A stretch of DNA of 64,000 bases from contig NZ_OY771475.1 in the NCBI RefSeq assembly GCF_963674635.1, positions 1,178,001 through 1,242,000 of the forward strand, read 5' to 3'. The stretch is from Breoghania sp. Its GTDB lineage: Bacteria > Pseudomonadota > Alphaproteobacteria > Rhizobiales > Stappiaceae. Below the pieces are notes generated by a model. That model saw only the letters and a program-made list of their open reading frames with translations. It was not told the DNA's origin and searched no databases. This document shows, one piece after another, positions 1 through 9,975 of the stretch. The position numbers and the translations under genes are program-made. The first letter of the stretch is position 1. Each line of letters opens with the position of its first letter.

Positions 1-216
1 CGCCACGAGTGCCGGGGACACCCCGCCCGGCTCATGAGCGCGCAGCACATCCAGTAATTCGGCTGCATCGGCAATGCCCTGCGCCGCGCCGTGGACGTCC
101 TGCCACGCGATGAATGCGGCATCGCCGCTCTCCACGAAGTCCGCCTTTGCAGAGCTGTAATAATCGCCCGTGTCGAGCACATGCCAATATCGATCCATGG
201 TCGATGCCTCAGACAT
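1..216 (-). CDS. phage protein downstream of tail fibre, partial
   Basis: An ATG at 214-216 overlaps the stop of the tail-fibre gene (ATGTCTGA) and the frame stays open for 72 codons to the window edge, so the C-terminus is missing. The visible part starts MSEASTMDRYWHVLD and is acidic with no recognised domain. Its place directly after the fibre gene, with a translational-coupling overlap, suggests a tail-fibre accessory or assembly protein. That is inferred from position only. Confidence 0.6.
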   Translation of the reverse strand, partial: MSEASTMDRYWHVLDTGDYYSSAKADFVESGDAAFIAWQDVHGAAQGIADAAELLDVLRAHEPGGVSPALVA

Positions 217-1549
217 AATAGCCATCCTCGCTAAGAGCCCCGGCCGCATCGCCCGGCAGATGCGTTGCGCCCGCACCGTTGACAAAGATCGTGGCGCGTA
301 CGCGCGCAAAATACCTCTGCCCGGTAGCAAGACCGCTCCACGTGTTGTTTGGCAAGTAGACACAGCCCAACGTGCTCGCCACCGCGAACCGGGCCGTAAA
401 ATTCGGGCTGCCAACGAGTGAAACCGTCCGGTTTGCAACCGAGATCATCGCGTAGCCGTCTGCGTAGTAGTGGCAACCACCGCCTCCGATGATCGCATAG
501 TCCCCCATTGCGTTGATCTCAGCTGAGCCGAGCGCATAGATATGCACCTGGTTGAAGACGGTGCCGACCGTATCGAAGTTGATATTGCGAAAGTCGAGAC
601 GCCCACTGTCCATGTGGATACAGCGGGAGATGCTGCCAGAACCGCCGATCTGCATGTTCCGCAGATCCCACGTTCCCAGAATGCCGAGCCCCATAAACGC
701 GGACCCGCCGGAAGGCCTGACAATCACGTCAGAGGCGACACCGCTCGCCCCCTGAATGATGCACTTGCCGCCAACCAGGTCCTTTAGCGTTACATTTTCC
801 GCATAGGTTCCCGGCGCCACCGAAATCGTGGCGGAGTGCCCGGCCATATCGATCGCCGCCACTGCGTCGACACCACGCTGGATCGTGGCGAATGCCGTGC
901 CTGCGGTCATCCCGTCGTTGGCATCGTCGCCGCCGGTTTCGCTCACAAAATAGGTGCGAGGCCCATTCAGGGCCTCGCGCACCGGCCCCGTGATCGTGCC
1001 CGTAACTGTCAGGTCCACAACCTCAACCGAGGCCCCGAGATCAACCGCGCCCGTTGCACGGCCGATCCCGATCACATCCACCCATGCCACGCCGTCGGCG
1101 GAGCGCTGTAACCGGAAGTCGTCATCGCCAAACGCCCCCCAGCGCCAGCGATAATCACCACCCGTCGTCAGCACCGTGCCGGCACTGTCGCCCGCCAGCA
1201 CCTTGGCGAGCGTCAGCAACCCGTTTGAGCCCTCCACATCGAGCGTCGATGACAGGCTGTCGATCAGCGCCTGCACGGCACTCAGCAGCGACGGCACCAT
1301 GAGGTGCGTCTGCAATGCCATGTAGGAGAGCCCGGAAGCAGACGCCCCCGCATAGGCCGGATCGATGGTCGCCGCCCCGTCGCCGCCCACCGCAGCGATG
1401 CGATGCACAGCGACCGTCCCGTCCGCCGCCACGATCAGAACCAGATTGTCGGCCCTGAGATTGGCGAGCCAGCCTGTGCCCGTGCCGGAGAGCACGGCAG
1501 AGCCTGCGGTCACCGCGACGGTGCCCGTTTGATAGAGTGCCGATGTCAT
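209..1549 (-). CDS. tail fibre/tailspike-like protein with beta-helix region
   Basis: A protein of 446 residues. I start it at the ATG at 1547-1549 because AGGAG lies just upstream; an in-frame start 14 codons earlier lacks this. The N-terminal 90 residues are rich in Ala, Thr and Gly, as in fibre adaptor domains. From about residue 205 (YFVSETGGDDANDGM) the sequence has the pattern of a right-handed parallel beta-helix (pectate-lyase-like, DUF1565-type), with a run of short Gly/Asn turns, as in phage tailspikes. It probably binds or degrades a surface polysaccharide, but no catalytic residues could be identified. It lies at the end of the tail module, the usual place for the most variable host-range genes. 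Confidence 0.75.
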   Translation of the reverse strand: MTSALYQTGTVAVTAGSAVLSGTGTGWLANLRADNLVLIVAADGTVAVHRIAAVGGDGAATIDPAYAGASASGLSYMALQTHLMVPSLLSAVQALIDSLSSTLDVEGSNGLLTLAKVLAGDSAGTVLTTGGDYRWRWGAFGDDDFRLQRSADGVAWVDVIGIGRATGAVDLGASVEVVDLTVTGTITGPVREALNGPRTYFVSETGGDDANDGMTAGTAFATIQRGVDAVAAIDMAGHSATISVAPGTYAENVTLKDLVGGKCIIQGASGVASDVIVRPSGGSAFMGLGILGTWDLRNMQIGGSGSISRCIHMDSGRLDFRNINFDTVGTVFNQVHIYALGSAEINAMGDYAIIGGGGCHYYADGYAMISVANRTVSLVGSPNFTARFAVASTLGCVYLPNNTWSGLATGQRYFARVRATIFVNGAGATHLPGDAAGALSEDGYYV

Positions 1550-1574
1550 GATTTCTCCTGCGCGCACGACCGCG

Positions 1575-2297
1575 CTAGTTGTATTTCCCAACCCACACGA
1601 TGTATTTGACGGTTACGCTAGAAAGAGAGATCGCGTTACCGACAAGATAGGCTTGGGTGCGCAAGATAACGTTTCCGCCAGTTATGATCAGTTGCAGAAA
1701 CCGATGCGCGTTGCCTCCCCAGGCACGATCTATATACAGCGTGTCCGTGATCTGCGCCATGTCCAGCGGATCGGTGTAGTAAGAGCTGATTTTCAGAAAA
1801 CCGAGTTTGAAATCAGAGTCCAGCGGGCACGTGCCTAGCTGCCTGTCTACAACCGATCTCGAATTCTCAGTCATGTTCAAAAGGGACGGAAAGCTTACTG
1901 TACCCTGGTAGACATTTGAGATGTAGAGCGACTGTTCCTCTGTATCAAAAATCCGCGCTCCGTCCGGACCGTGGATTTTTATGCCGTCGGTCGCATTGGC
2001 CACGAACCCCGGCGAACCCTCCCCCGGTGTGCCGCCTACACCAACAGCTGTTGACGGGCGGACACTTGCCCCGGGAGGGCCACCGTTCCACGCCGAATAT
2101 GTGTGCAGGTCGTCCTGGTCATATTTCCATTGGGTGTAACTGTTGACCCCATAGAACGTCCAGAATGACAGCGCCTGATCTTGGGGCGGGAATGCAAACC
2201 TCACATGGCCTGCATCCTTCCACAACTGGCGGGTCGCCAGCGACACACGATCATCGATATTTATTGAATCGGGGGTGATTAGAAGACGATTAGACAT
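1575..2297 (-). CDS. tail-associated protein, unknown
   Basis: A 240-residue protein with no domain I recognise. It starts with ATG overlapping the TGA of the upstream gene (TGATG), so it is translationally coupled. The sequence is rich in Tyr, Trp, Asn and Ser with beta-strand character (for example FWTFYGVNSYTQW), and has no signal peptide or membrane segment. GC content is lower than in the structural genes to its right. Position between tip protein J and the beta-helix fibre suggests a receptor-binding or fibre-attachment subunit, by position only. Confidence 0.65.
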   Translation of the reverse strand: MSNRLLITPDSINIDDRVSLATRQLWKDAGHVRFAFPPQDQALSFWTFYGVNSYTQWKYDQDDLHTYSAWNGGPPGASVRPSTAVGVGGTPGEGSPGFVANATDGIKIHGPDGARIFDTEEQSLYISNVYQGTVSFPSLLNMTENSRSVVDRQLGTCPLDSDFKLGFLKISSYYTDPLDMAQITDTLYIDRAWGGNAHRFLQLIITGGNVILRTQAYLVGNAISLSSVTVKYIVWVGKYN

Positions 2298-2833
2298 CAG
2301 AAATCGCTCGGCACTACAAGATTGAATATGCCAACCCGAATAGTAACTTCTGTGGCATATAAAGCTGTATATTTATTATATATGTAAAGCTCTTCTCTAA
2401 TCTTAACATATGTATCGTCAGTCAATAATGTCACATAATGGTTGGATGTTTCATCCGCTGGGCTTCTGCGGCTTTGCAAAAGTATAGTACCATTAAAACC
2501 AACATCCTTACTGCCGAATACGATATTCCCGAATATGAGCGGCCTGCCGGTCTGGCCGTGAGCAAACAGATTTGTTGTTCTGCCATGCCAGCCAGAGGCA
2601 GAGGTGCCGAGCGTTGTGAACGTGCCCTCCCACACCTCATTGATGCCGAGATACGCGAGACCCGAATGGTAATAGACCCGCGACAGATCCGCCGACGGAT
2701 CGGCAATCACCGGATCGGAGCGGATCGCCGCCGATAGTTGCTCCGGTGTCGGATCCACCGGATCTAACGCACTATCGCGCTGCCAGATGCACACGACATT
2801 TGGGTCCGCATAGAGGTGCCGCCGCATCGTCAT
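2297..2833 (-). CDS. tail-associated protein, unknown
   Basis: A 178-residue protein with no recognised domain. Its start overlaps the end of the tip-protein gene by 4 bp (ATGA), and its own stop overlaps the next gene (TGATG). The start of the protein (RRHLYADPNVVCIW) and its C-terminal half look beta-rich. The 3' half is clearly more AT-rich than the neighbouring tip gene, a usual sign of recent exchange in host-range genes. Confidence 0.65.
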   Translation of the reverse strand: MTMRRHLYADPNVVCIWQRDSALDPVDPTPEQLSAAIRSDPVIADPSADLSRVYYHSGLAYLGINEVWEGTFTTLGTSASGWHGRTTNLFAHGQTGRPLIFGNIVFGSKDVGFNGTILLQSRRSPADETSNHYVTLLTDDTYVKIREELYIYNKYTALYATEVTIRVGIFNLVVPSDF

Positions 2834-5800
2834 GGTGCCACCGCCGCGCTCATCAGGATAAACGGTGCATCCAGGTTGATTTCCATGAGCCCTCTCCCGC
2901 CGACCATCGAGCCGGTCGTGATATCGTCCGCCGTGATGCTCTGCGAAATCAGGTTCGAAAAATAGGCCGTGCCGCCCTCAAACACGATCGGCGGCACCGC
3001 ATCGCCCGCCTCACCTTCGGGCGGCAACACCAAAAACTTGTCCGCGCGGATCGCGAACGTGTATTCCGGCCCGCTCCCGTCCGGGGCCTGCGCGCCCGTA
3101 AATGCGAAACCGCCGTAACTCCCGCCATCGACAGAGCCGCGCAGAACGTAGCTGGTGGAAAGCCCGGCAATGGATTCCGCATAGGTCTGCAACTCGGTCG
3201 TCAGCCCGTCGATGGAGGCCGAAACCGCCGTCAGTGCCGACGCTGTCGCCGTGTCCCCATCCACACGCGCCGTCTGCTCCTCGACAATCGCCGCCTGCGC
3301 GCTGCCAAGCTCGGCGAGGACGGCGGAAACCCGCTGCTCGATGGTGCCGATCACGGCGCGATCCGCAAACGCCTTGGCAAGCGCGGCCTGCGCGATCTCA
3401 TCCGCCCGCGACGCGACATCCGCAGCCAGCCGTTCGGCCCGCTCCAGCGCCTCTTTTGCCTGCCCGTAAAGGTCCGTGGCCGTCACCGATGTCCCGTCCG
3501 GCAAACGCAATTCCGGCGTTCCGGCGGCAACGGCGACAGGATCGGACCACGCGCCTTGCGTCTTGCCCACGGCCGCCATACGGATCCACAAGGCATCGAA
3601 CAGCACGGGCGCGGAAAAGGTCGGCAATGCGCCGGCATAGATCGGCTCCCAGGCGGAAAGATCGTAGGACACCTCCGCCTTGAAACTCACCGCCGGGCCA
3701 GAGACTGCGGCACTCACATGCACACGCGATTCCGCGACCGACTGTTCGCGCCGCACATAGACGCCAGTGATGTGCGGAATGCCGGTCGAAGGCGGCAAAA
3801 CGCCCGTTGTCGGACGATCCGGCACACTCACCCCCTGATCGGCAACATACACGGCCGGATTGTCGACCACGGCCGATATGGACACCCGGTCGCCCTCCGG
3901 CTGCATCATCAAGATGATGACACGCCGCGCAAAGGATACCCCCTCACCGATCAGATATGTGGGGGCCTCCTCGCCCGTATCGACGATCTGATCGTCGAGC
4001 GGCCCGTGCTGCCCCTCCACATAGGCAAGGTCGGCCGCATCCAGCGTGACAACAGTGCCCGTCCAGCCGGTCAGTTTGACGGGCCCCCACTCGCCGCCGC
4101 GCTTGGTGCGCAGCATGATGTAGGTGTTTGCCGGGTCCGTGTCCGGTTCCGCGCTCAAGGTCAGGTCGAGCCCGTTCCGTCCGCGCAGGATCCCGGATGC
4201 CCCCCATGTCTGCGGCATCTCGCATTGCACGATCGCGCTGTCGCCGCGGCGAAGCAGGCGCCCCTCCCACTCCGTCTCGAATGAGACAAACACGCGACGG
4301 TAGTAATTGTCGGCCGCCGAATAGATACCCTCAGCCCAGGCCTGATCGCGCTGACACACGCCGAACAGCTTCTTGCGCACCGGCGCGACGGAATTTGAGG
4401 CAGCGAGCGTGCAACGAACCTCGGCAGGCTGCCAGGTCTCTTCGTCGATGTATTCGACGATCACATCGTCGGCCGTGTCCGAACGGTGCATCTCGTAATC
4501 GATTGAGAGCGAGTTGCGCACAATGTTCCGGTCGGTGAAAACCTGCCGGGCAAGAGCTCGCGGCTCATCGCGCACCATGGAAATGACATTGCCGGAAAAC
4601 GACACGGAGGCCCGCCCCGCAGCAAGCACCGCCTGCATCGCGTCGAACCGTGTTTGCCGGGTGTCGAACACGCCGTCGAACCTGTCGCCGCGCGCCGCCC
4701 ACACGGCATCGTAGGAAAGGAACGCGGCAAGATCGATGCGCGCATCGGGCAGCGCAGCACCGTAGATCGCATTGCGGCAGATATCGACGGCCGCCCAGGC
4801 AATCGAGCGCGTCGGTGCCTCGCTCCATTGCTCACCATCCCACACCGGCAAGATGCGCGTCTGGATAACGGATATGCGCTGCGAGGACTGCGCGGAAAGC
4901 TGCTCGTTCGCGCGCACCTTTACCGCGAGCGTGGAACAGGGGAAGCTCTGAGGCCCGTCGAGATAGGCGCGCAGCCCGCCCCACTCCAGCCGGTCAAGCT
5001 TCTTGTCCCCCGACGACCACGGATTGACGCGCTGCGCGCGCACCTCATACCGCCCGAGCGGAACATCAAGGCTGCGAGAGATCCGCTGCGGCGTGGCGGT
5101 CTTCATCGACAGTGTTTCCGCGCTCAGCGTCTCCCAACTGCCAACAGCAACGCCGGAATCGTCGATCTCGCGATACTCGATATTCCACGACACGGAAACG
5201 GACTGGCGGTCCCCTTTGTCGTTGAAGGCATAAAGCCCCTCGGGAAAAAACAGATCGACCGCAAGGCGGTGCGCTTGCTGGCCTGAGGGCACGGCCGCGT
5301 AGGGGCCGATCCAGATAAGCTCTTCCAGCAACAGCGATGCGACATCAGACGACGTTTCCACCTGCACCGGGAAGGCCGTGACCTCTTCGTCCGGATCGTG
5401 GAAGGTGAGTTCGATATCGTCGATGGAGCCCGTGAACCCGTCGGCAGCCGTCCAGACGACGGTTTCGCCGATATAAACGGCCTCCGCCTCATAGCGACCC
5501 ATGCCGCGCGACAGCAGCATGTAGAGATATTGGTCGTTCCCCTCGAATTCCTGATAAGGATCCGCCGCATAATCCGGCACCATCCGCATCCGGCCATATT
5601 GCACGGGGATGGGCTCATAGAGCCTTGCCGCATTGCCCGATGCGCTGGTCGAATAGGTCGGCGACGCCTCAAGGTTTCCGGCGCGCCCGGCAACGGGCGG
5701 CGCGCCGATCAGCGTCTGTATCAGGATGCCGCCACCGATCAGGATCGCCGTGCCGATGGCCCCGGCAGCCGTTGCCCCCAGGCTGAGCGCACCCGCAAGA

Positions 5801-6087
5801 AATCCACCGGCCCACGGCGCGAATACGGCTAGTGCGATCATGGCGACGAAACCGAGGATTTGCTTTCCGCCGCCCCCGCCTGCGGGCAGCACGACAGCCT
5901 CGATCACGGCTGTGTCGGCAACCGGCATCTGCCAGTCTTTGCGCAAGACTGCCTGCCCGTCGACCGACACGACGAAGGGAAGCGCGGCGGGCGGGCCGTG
6001 TCGGGCAATATGGGCGGCAAGCGGCGTGCCCGCGTCTGCCGGCGGCAGCGCGACAGGCGAAAGGAGCGGCCAGGGATGATGCGTCAT
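2830..6087 (-). CDS. tail tip / host specificity protein (J-like)
   Basis: A 1085-residue protein starting MTHHPWPLL. I prefer the ATG at 6085-6087, which overlaps the preceding stop by ATGA, over an in-frame start 11 codons upstream. Near residues 70-125 is a hydrophobic Ala/Gly/Ile-rich stretch typical of the membrane-interacting N-terminal part of J/TipJ central tail proteins. The middle has fibronectin-like and phage-tail-3-like beta sequence, and around residues 880-960 there is an Ala/Glu-rich coiled coil (AKEALERAERLAADVA) before the C-terminal domain. Size and position after the NlpC/P60 gene fit the lambda K-I-J order. It should form the distal tail tip that contacts the host surface. 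Confidence 0.88.
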   Translation of the reverse strand: MTHHPWPLLSPVALPPADAGTPLAAHIARHGPPAALPFVVSVDGQAVLRKDWQMPVADTAVIEAVVLPAGGGGGKQILGFVAMIALAVFAPWAGGFLAGALSLGATAAGAIGTAILIGGGILIQTLIGAPPVAGRAGNLEASPTYSTSASGNAARLYEPIPVQYGRMRMVPDYAADPYQEFEGNDQYLYMLLSRGMGRYEAEAVYIGETVVWTAADGFTGSIDDIELTFHDPDEEVTAFPVQVETSSDVASLLLEELIWIGPYAAVPSGQQAHRLAVDLFFPEGLYAFNDKGDRQSVSVSWNIEYREIDDSGVAVGSWETLSAETLSMKTATPQRISRSLDVPLGRYEVRAQRVNPWSSGDKKLDRLEWGGLRAYLDGPQSFPCSTLAVKVRANEQLSAQSSQRISVIQTRILPVWDGEQWSEAPTRSIAWAAVDICRNAIYGAALPDARIDLAAFLSYDAVWAARGDRFDGVFDTRQTRFDAMQAVLAAGRASVSFSGNVISMVRDEPRALARQVFTDRNIVRNSLSIDYEMHRSDTADDVIVEYIDEETWQPAEVRCTLAASNSVAPVRKKLFGVCQRDQAWAEGIYSAADNYYRRVFVSFETEWEGRLLRRGDSAIVQCEMPQTWGASGILRGRNGLDLTLSAEPDTDPANTYIMLRTKRGGEWGPVKLTGWTGTVVTLDAADLAYVEGQHGPLDDQIVDTGEEAPTYLIGEGVSFARRVIILMMQPEGDRVSISAVVDNPAVYVADQGVSVPDRPTTGVLPPSTGIPHITGVYVRREQSVAESRVHVSAAVSGPAVSFKAEVSYDLSAWEPIYAGALPTFSAPVLFDALWIRMAAVGKTQGAWSDPVAVAAGTPELRLPDGTSVTATDLYGQAKEALERAERLAADVASRADEIAQAALAKAFADRAVIGTIEQRVSAVLAELGSAQAAIVEEQTARVDGDTATASALTAVSASIDGLTTELQTYAESIAGLSTSYVLRGSVDGGSYGGFAFTGAQAPDGSGPEYTFAIRADKFLVLPPEGEAGDAVPPIVFEGGTAYFSNLISQSITADDITTGSMVGGRGLMEINLDAPFILMSAAVAP

Positions 6088-6503
6088 GCGTCGATTTCGT
6101 GAAAGGTCACATGCCGCCACCCGGCGGCCTTGATATCCGGAAGGCGCTCGAAGACGACACCCGCCGGATCGTGGGCGTGGATCACCCCACCCCCGTCAAT
6201 GTCGAGCCATGTCCCGATGTGGATCGGTGCGCGCGAACGCCCCATCAGAACGCCGCAGCCATGCACCGGCCCGGCAATCTCGCGCCACCGGGCGCGCTCA
6301 TTGTGACTGGCGATCATCCGCGCCAGTTCCGCCGCGCCGGCCCCCTCGATCCGTATTGCATCGAGAGCCCGCCCGAGCAGCCCCTGCACGACAACAAAGC
6401 AGCCCCAGCAGTTGAGGCGCGGTGCGCGGTTTGCGATGTCGTATGGCGTCCCGATCAGCGCCTGTATCGCCGCGAGATCGCCCACCGGACCTGTCATCGG
6501 CAT
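6084..6503 (-). CDS. NlpC/P60-family tail tip peptidase (gpK-like)
   Basis: A 139-residue protein. The N-terminal half carries the likely catalytic Cys within LNCWGCFVVVQ, followed by the helix expected in NlpC/P60 folds. The His and polar residues lie in GTWLDIDGGGVIHAH near residues 100-115. The family cleaves peptide bonds in peptidoglycan and helps tail DNA entry. The motif is degenerate (WGC in place of the usual DCSG), so activity is likely but not certain. It overlaps its neighbours by 4 bp and 1 bp in the tight tail operon, between the DUF1833 protein and J, matching gpK. Confidence 0.85.
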   Translation of the reverse strand: MPMTGPVGDLAAIQALIGTPYDIANRAPRLNCWGCFVVVQGLLGRALDAIRIEGAGAAELARMIASHNERARWREIAGPVHGCGVLMGRSRAPIHIGTWLDIDGGGVIHAHDPAGVVFERLPDIKAAGWRHVTFHEIDA

Positions 6504-7030
6504 CAGCTCGTCAGCGTCCGGAACGTTTCGATATCGTAGAGCCGCGCAGGGAATAGCCGGTCTTGCCAGTCATTGAGCCGGGCCGTCGCGGTCGCGCGCT
6601 GGCCATTGACGGAAATGCGTGAAAGCTCGATGCCGTCAACCAGCGTCTGCGGCCCGTCCATGCCGACGATGTATTCGCGATAGGTCAATTCGATGGGTGC
6701 GCGAATATTCACCGCCTCTTCCAGGTGCGGAAGGATCTGGCGCGAGGCGTTATCAACCCAGAACTTGACCTGCGGCACCTGCCCCTCAGCCGAAGATGGC
6801 GGCTCGAACCCGAACGGCAGGGAAAGAAAATTGACCGTCTGCCCGCCGTCCATCGGGGCCGCATCCTCCAGCAGAAACGCATGGTCGGCCTCATCGGCGA
6901 CTAGGCGAATGGCGATCACGTTCCCGTCTTCGACAAATCCCGGATGACGCAATTCGACCGTGTGCAGCACCACCGTCGAGGTGGCGCTTGCATATGCCTC
7001 CTCAACCGCCGCCGACCATTCATCGCTCAT
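6503..7030 (-). CDS. DUF1833-family minor tail protein (gpL-like position)
   Basis: A 175-residue beta-rich protein. Its body (VVLHTVELRHPGF near residue 20, then alternating strands) resembles the DUF1833 phage family. It lies between a short minor tail protein and the NlpC/P60 protein, where lambda has gpL, so a role at the tail tip is likely. No cysteine cluster like that of gpL is seen, so equivalence is by position and family resemblance only. Confidence 0.75.
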   Translation of the reverse strand: MSDEWSAAVEEAYASATSTVVLHTVELRHPGFVEDGNVIAIRLVADEADHAFLLEDAAPMDGGQTVNFLSLPFGFEPPSSAEGQVPQVKFWVDNASRQILPHLEEAVNIRAPIELTYREYIVGMDGPQTLVDGIELSRISVNGQRATATARLNDWQDRLFPARLYDIETFRTLTS

Positions 7031-7033
7031 GGG

Positions 7034-7399
7034 CTACAGCTCCACCTTGATCTCAACCGCCACGACAATCAGCCGCCCGGAACGTGCGGGCCGTGTCCGC
7101 GAGACCATCCGCACCGTCTTGGCGACCATGCCTGCCCCTTCCATCCACACCGGCATGGTGAAGCGTTTCGTGCCCTGTGCCAGATCGGTGCGCCAGAAGG
7201 TATCGAAGGTTGCAAACTGCGTCTCATCGAGGCGCAGGGAAAAACTCTGCTTCTGATGCTGTACCGTCCCGCGCGGACGCGACCGATCGTTGCCCGCCTC
7301 GAATTCCGTCGTGATCGGCGGGTTCGCCTCTTCGCTCACCTGAAAGTCGCGGCGGCGAGGCGTTGCCGGCACGCTGGCCGGCCAGACAGGAAGCGCCAT
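7034..7399 (-). CDS. minor tail protein (gpM-like position)
   Basis: A 121-residue protein starting MALPVWPASVPATPRRR. The pattern of the first half (short Pro-rich N-terminus, then a Phe/Trp-rich segment LDETQFATFDTFWRTDL) is typical of small tail-tip proteins coded directly after the tape measure in rhizobial siphophages. No catalytic motif. Its position between tape measure and DUF1833 protein matches lambda gpM. Confidence 0.7.
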   Translation of the reverse strand: MALPVWPASVPATPRRRDFQVSEEANPPITTEFEAGNDRSRPRGTVQHQKQSFSLRLDETQFATFDTFWRTDLAQGTKRFTMPVWMEGAGMVAKTVRMVSRTRPARSGRLIVVAVEIKVEL

Positions 7400-7417
7400 G
7401 CGTTATCCCTCCACCCG

Positions 7418-9853
7418 TCAGCGCACCAGCGTCCGGGCGTTCGTAATCCCGAATGTCTGGGAAATCGCGCTGCGCACCGGTCCGCCGCTGGAGATGTCCT
7501 CGGCGACAGCCTTGCGCACCCGGCGCAACATGACATCGATGTCGAAGCCGCCCTGGTCGTTCCGGCGGCTATCAACCTCCGCCTCGCCGCCTTCTGACGT
7601 GACATTGACATTGAAGACCGGCGACATCACCGCCTGCGGCATCATCCCGGCCATGCCCTCAAGACCCTGAATCCCGCTGGAAAGCCCGCGCTTCATGGTG
7701 CGGGACAGAACGGCCTCGCCATCCTCCAGGATCGCCGGACGCTCGCCGATGCGAAGCGCGCCGGTATGAAACCGCTTCGCCTGCGCCATCACCCGCGAGG
7801 GGATTTCGCGAACCGTGCGCGGGCTGCCGTCAACCGACATGGTGCCTTCGTGATAGATGGCCGCCATGGAGGTAGACGGAACAAAGCTTGAGCCGCCCCC
7901 CAAAAGGCTACTTATGAACGAGACGATACCGCCGCCGATACCGCCGAACCCGCCGCCGCGCATGCCGCCGCCAAGCGCCGCATAAATCAGTTGCTGCGAG
8001 GCCATGCGCAAGGCGATGGAGGCGACGTTTTCCAGCGCACCGGCAAAGCTGTCGAGCGCGTCCTCACCATGGGAAATATCGAGGATCGCCCCGGAAAAGT
8101 TATCCGCCAACACGCCGCGCGCATCATCGGCCGCAAGCTTGATCTGGCGCATCTCATCGGCGGCGAGCGCCGATTGCGCAGCCAGCGCATCGAGCCCGGC
8201 GCCAGACCCGGCAATCGCGCGAACCTTTTCCAGCGCCGCCGCGGAATCGTCGGAGGCTTCCAGAAATTCCCGCATCGCCGCGGCCGCCGCCCGCTGCGCG
8301 GCGGCATCGCCACGGCCGGCACCGGCATATTTCTCGAACACCCCGGCGCCGCGCAGTTCCGCGATCCGCGCAAGCCGGGATTCCAGATCCTGTGCAGGCG
8401 TGCGCGCCGCGGCGAGCAACTGCTCGACCTCGCGCAACATCTTGGCGGCCTCGGTATTCGAACCGCCCTTGGGCATGGAGTTCTTGACGGCGGCCTGATA
8501 GTCGCTTTCCGCTTTGGTGCGCGCCGCCGCGGCCTGCTCCGCGCTCAGCAGCCCCTTCTGTTCCAGCACGGCGATTTCCGCGAGCGTCGCCTTGTGCTTT
8601 TCGGCGGCGGGCGTGATCTTTTCTATCCAGACATATGCCTGCGCGCGCAACTCGGTGGTGATGCGATCAACCACTTTTCCGCCGGTTTCTCCCCCAAAGA
8701 CAAAGTCCGGCGAGTATCCATCCCGCTTGTCAAGGATAGCCTGCATTTCCTCCGCCTGACGGAGCAGCTCTGAGACACGCCCATCGACACGCCCTATCTG
8801 CGCGCGTGTACGGTTATTCTCCGGGAGGGCCTGCAAACGCTCAAGCTCCGCACGCGCTTCTGCAAGATCATTCAAGACGTCCGCATAATTTACCCGCAAC
8901 GCTGAGGTTGTTTTGTCTTCAACCTTGGCGAATATATCAATTAGCGTACGCAGACCATCGGCGGCAGTGTCGACAAATGTCTGCACAGCGGCATTTAGCG
9001 GCGCGAACTTGACCAGCGTCTCCGACCACTTCTTGTTCATGATCTCGATTTGAAGGTTCAGTTCCCGCGAAGCTTCCTTCCCCTTTGTGACGAATGCCTC
9101 TTCGATGACAAAGCCAGTTTCACGAGCCTCCTGCCGCATTGAGGTGAGCGAGGATGTCGTCTCCGTCAGGAGCCGCGTAAACTGCTCACCCGCTGTGCCG
9201 CCGAACAGTTCATCGAGAATTCTGATTTGCCCGGCACGGTCAAAACCGCGGAGCTTTGATATGATCTCATCGAGCAGCGCAGGCGTATCGCTGAGTTTGC
9301 CCCTTAGTTCATCCTGACTGAGCCCCAGACGCTGAAATGCCTCGACAGCAGGTCCCGCCCCCGTCTGGACATACTCGTCAGTCCGCAGTTGCAGTTCCTT
9401 GATGCCATCGGTCAGCGCATCGATCCCGATGCCGGTCTTGAGAGCGATATATTCGAACTCCTGAAACGTCTCCACGTTGAGGCCAGCCGTGGAGGCGCTG
9501 GCGGCAAGTTCCGCCATTTGGATCGAAGCGTCTCTTGCTTTGGAGGCAAGCAATCCCAGCCCCGCCGTCATCGCCCCAATTCCTGCGGCAGCGGCAACCC
9601 CGAGCGGACCAAGCGCGCTCAAGCCAGCACCGACAGGCCCCAACGATCCCGCAAAGCCGCCAAGGCGCGTTTTGACCTCGCCGACTGTGCGGTCAACCGC
9701 CTTCAGCCCCCGGTTGGCGGGAGGGACGCCCTTTGCAATCGCTTCCAGGGCTTTGCGACCCTCGCGGCCAACCCCCTTGAGTTCCTTTTCGACGATCTTC
9801 CCATCGACAACCGCGAGACGGATCGAAACAGTGCCAGCGTTCTTTCCTGTCAT
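7418..9853 (-). CDS. tail tape measure protein
   Basis: An 811-residue protein. It has the usual make-up: a basic N-terminus, a hydrophobic Gly/Ala-rich region at about residues 75-110 (AAAAGIGAMTAGLGLLASKA), long coiled-coil stretches between about 330 and 580, and a second hydrophobic Gly-rich section near residue 640. Tape measure proteins set tail length at roughly 0.15 nm per residue, which would give a tail near 120 nm; this is an estimate. It lies directly after the G/GT chaperone genes, as in lambda. Residues 300-400 have more AT-rich codons than the ends. Confidence 0.93.
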   Translation of the reverse strand: MTGKNAGTVSIRLAVVDGKIVEKELKGVGREGRKALEAIAKGVPPANRGLKAVDRTVGEVKTRLGGFAGSLGPVGAGLSALGPLGVAAAAGIGAMTAGLGLLASKARDASIQMAELAASASTAGLNVETFQEFEYIALKTGIGIDALTDGIKELQLRTDEYVQTGAGPAVEAFQRLGLSQDELRGKLSDTPALLDEIISKLRGFDRAGQIRILDELFGGTAGEQFTRLLTETTSSLTSMRQEARETGFVIEEAFVTKGKEASRELNLQIEIMNKKWSETLVKFAPLNAAVQTFVDTAADGLRTLIDIFAKVEDKTTSALRVNYADVLNDLAEARAELERLQALPENNRTRAQIGRVDGRVSELLRQAEEMQAILDKRDGYSPDFVFGGETGGKVVDRITTELRAQAYVWIEKITPAAEKHKATLAEIAVLEQKGLLSAEQAAAARTKAESDYQAAVKNSMPKGGSNTEAAKMLREVEQLLAAARTPAQDLESRLARIAELRGAGVFEKYAGAGRGDAAAQRAAAAAMREFLEASDDSAAALEKVRAIAGSGAGLDALAAQSALAADEMRQIKLAADDARGVLADNFSGAILDISHGEDALDSFAGALENVASIALRMASQQLIYAALGGGMRGGGFGGIGGGIVSFISSLLGGGSSFVPSTSMAAIYHEGTMSVDGSPRTVREIPSRVMAQAKRFHTGALRIGERPAILEDGEAVLSRTMKRGLSSGIQGLEGMAGMMPQAVMSPVFNVNVTSEGGEAEVDSRRNDQGGFDIDVMLRRVRKAVAEDISSGGPVRSAISQTFGITNARTLVR

Positions 9854-9975
9854 ATCGGCACTTTCTCCAATGATTTCCGGCTTGCCTACCGTTACGAAGA
9901 CAGTTCACAGTGCTGCCCCGCAAAGGCCCATTCCGCCGTTTTTCTTAAGAGGCACTGCACATACATCTGCGAATT

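Noticed and set aside
2746..4284. A 512-residue plus-strand frame antisense to tip protein J
   Set aside because: No start site and no protein character; antisense shadow.
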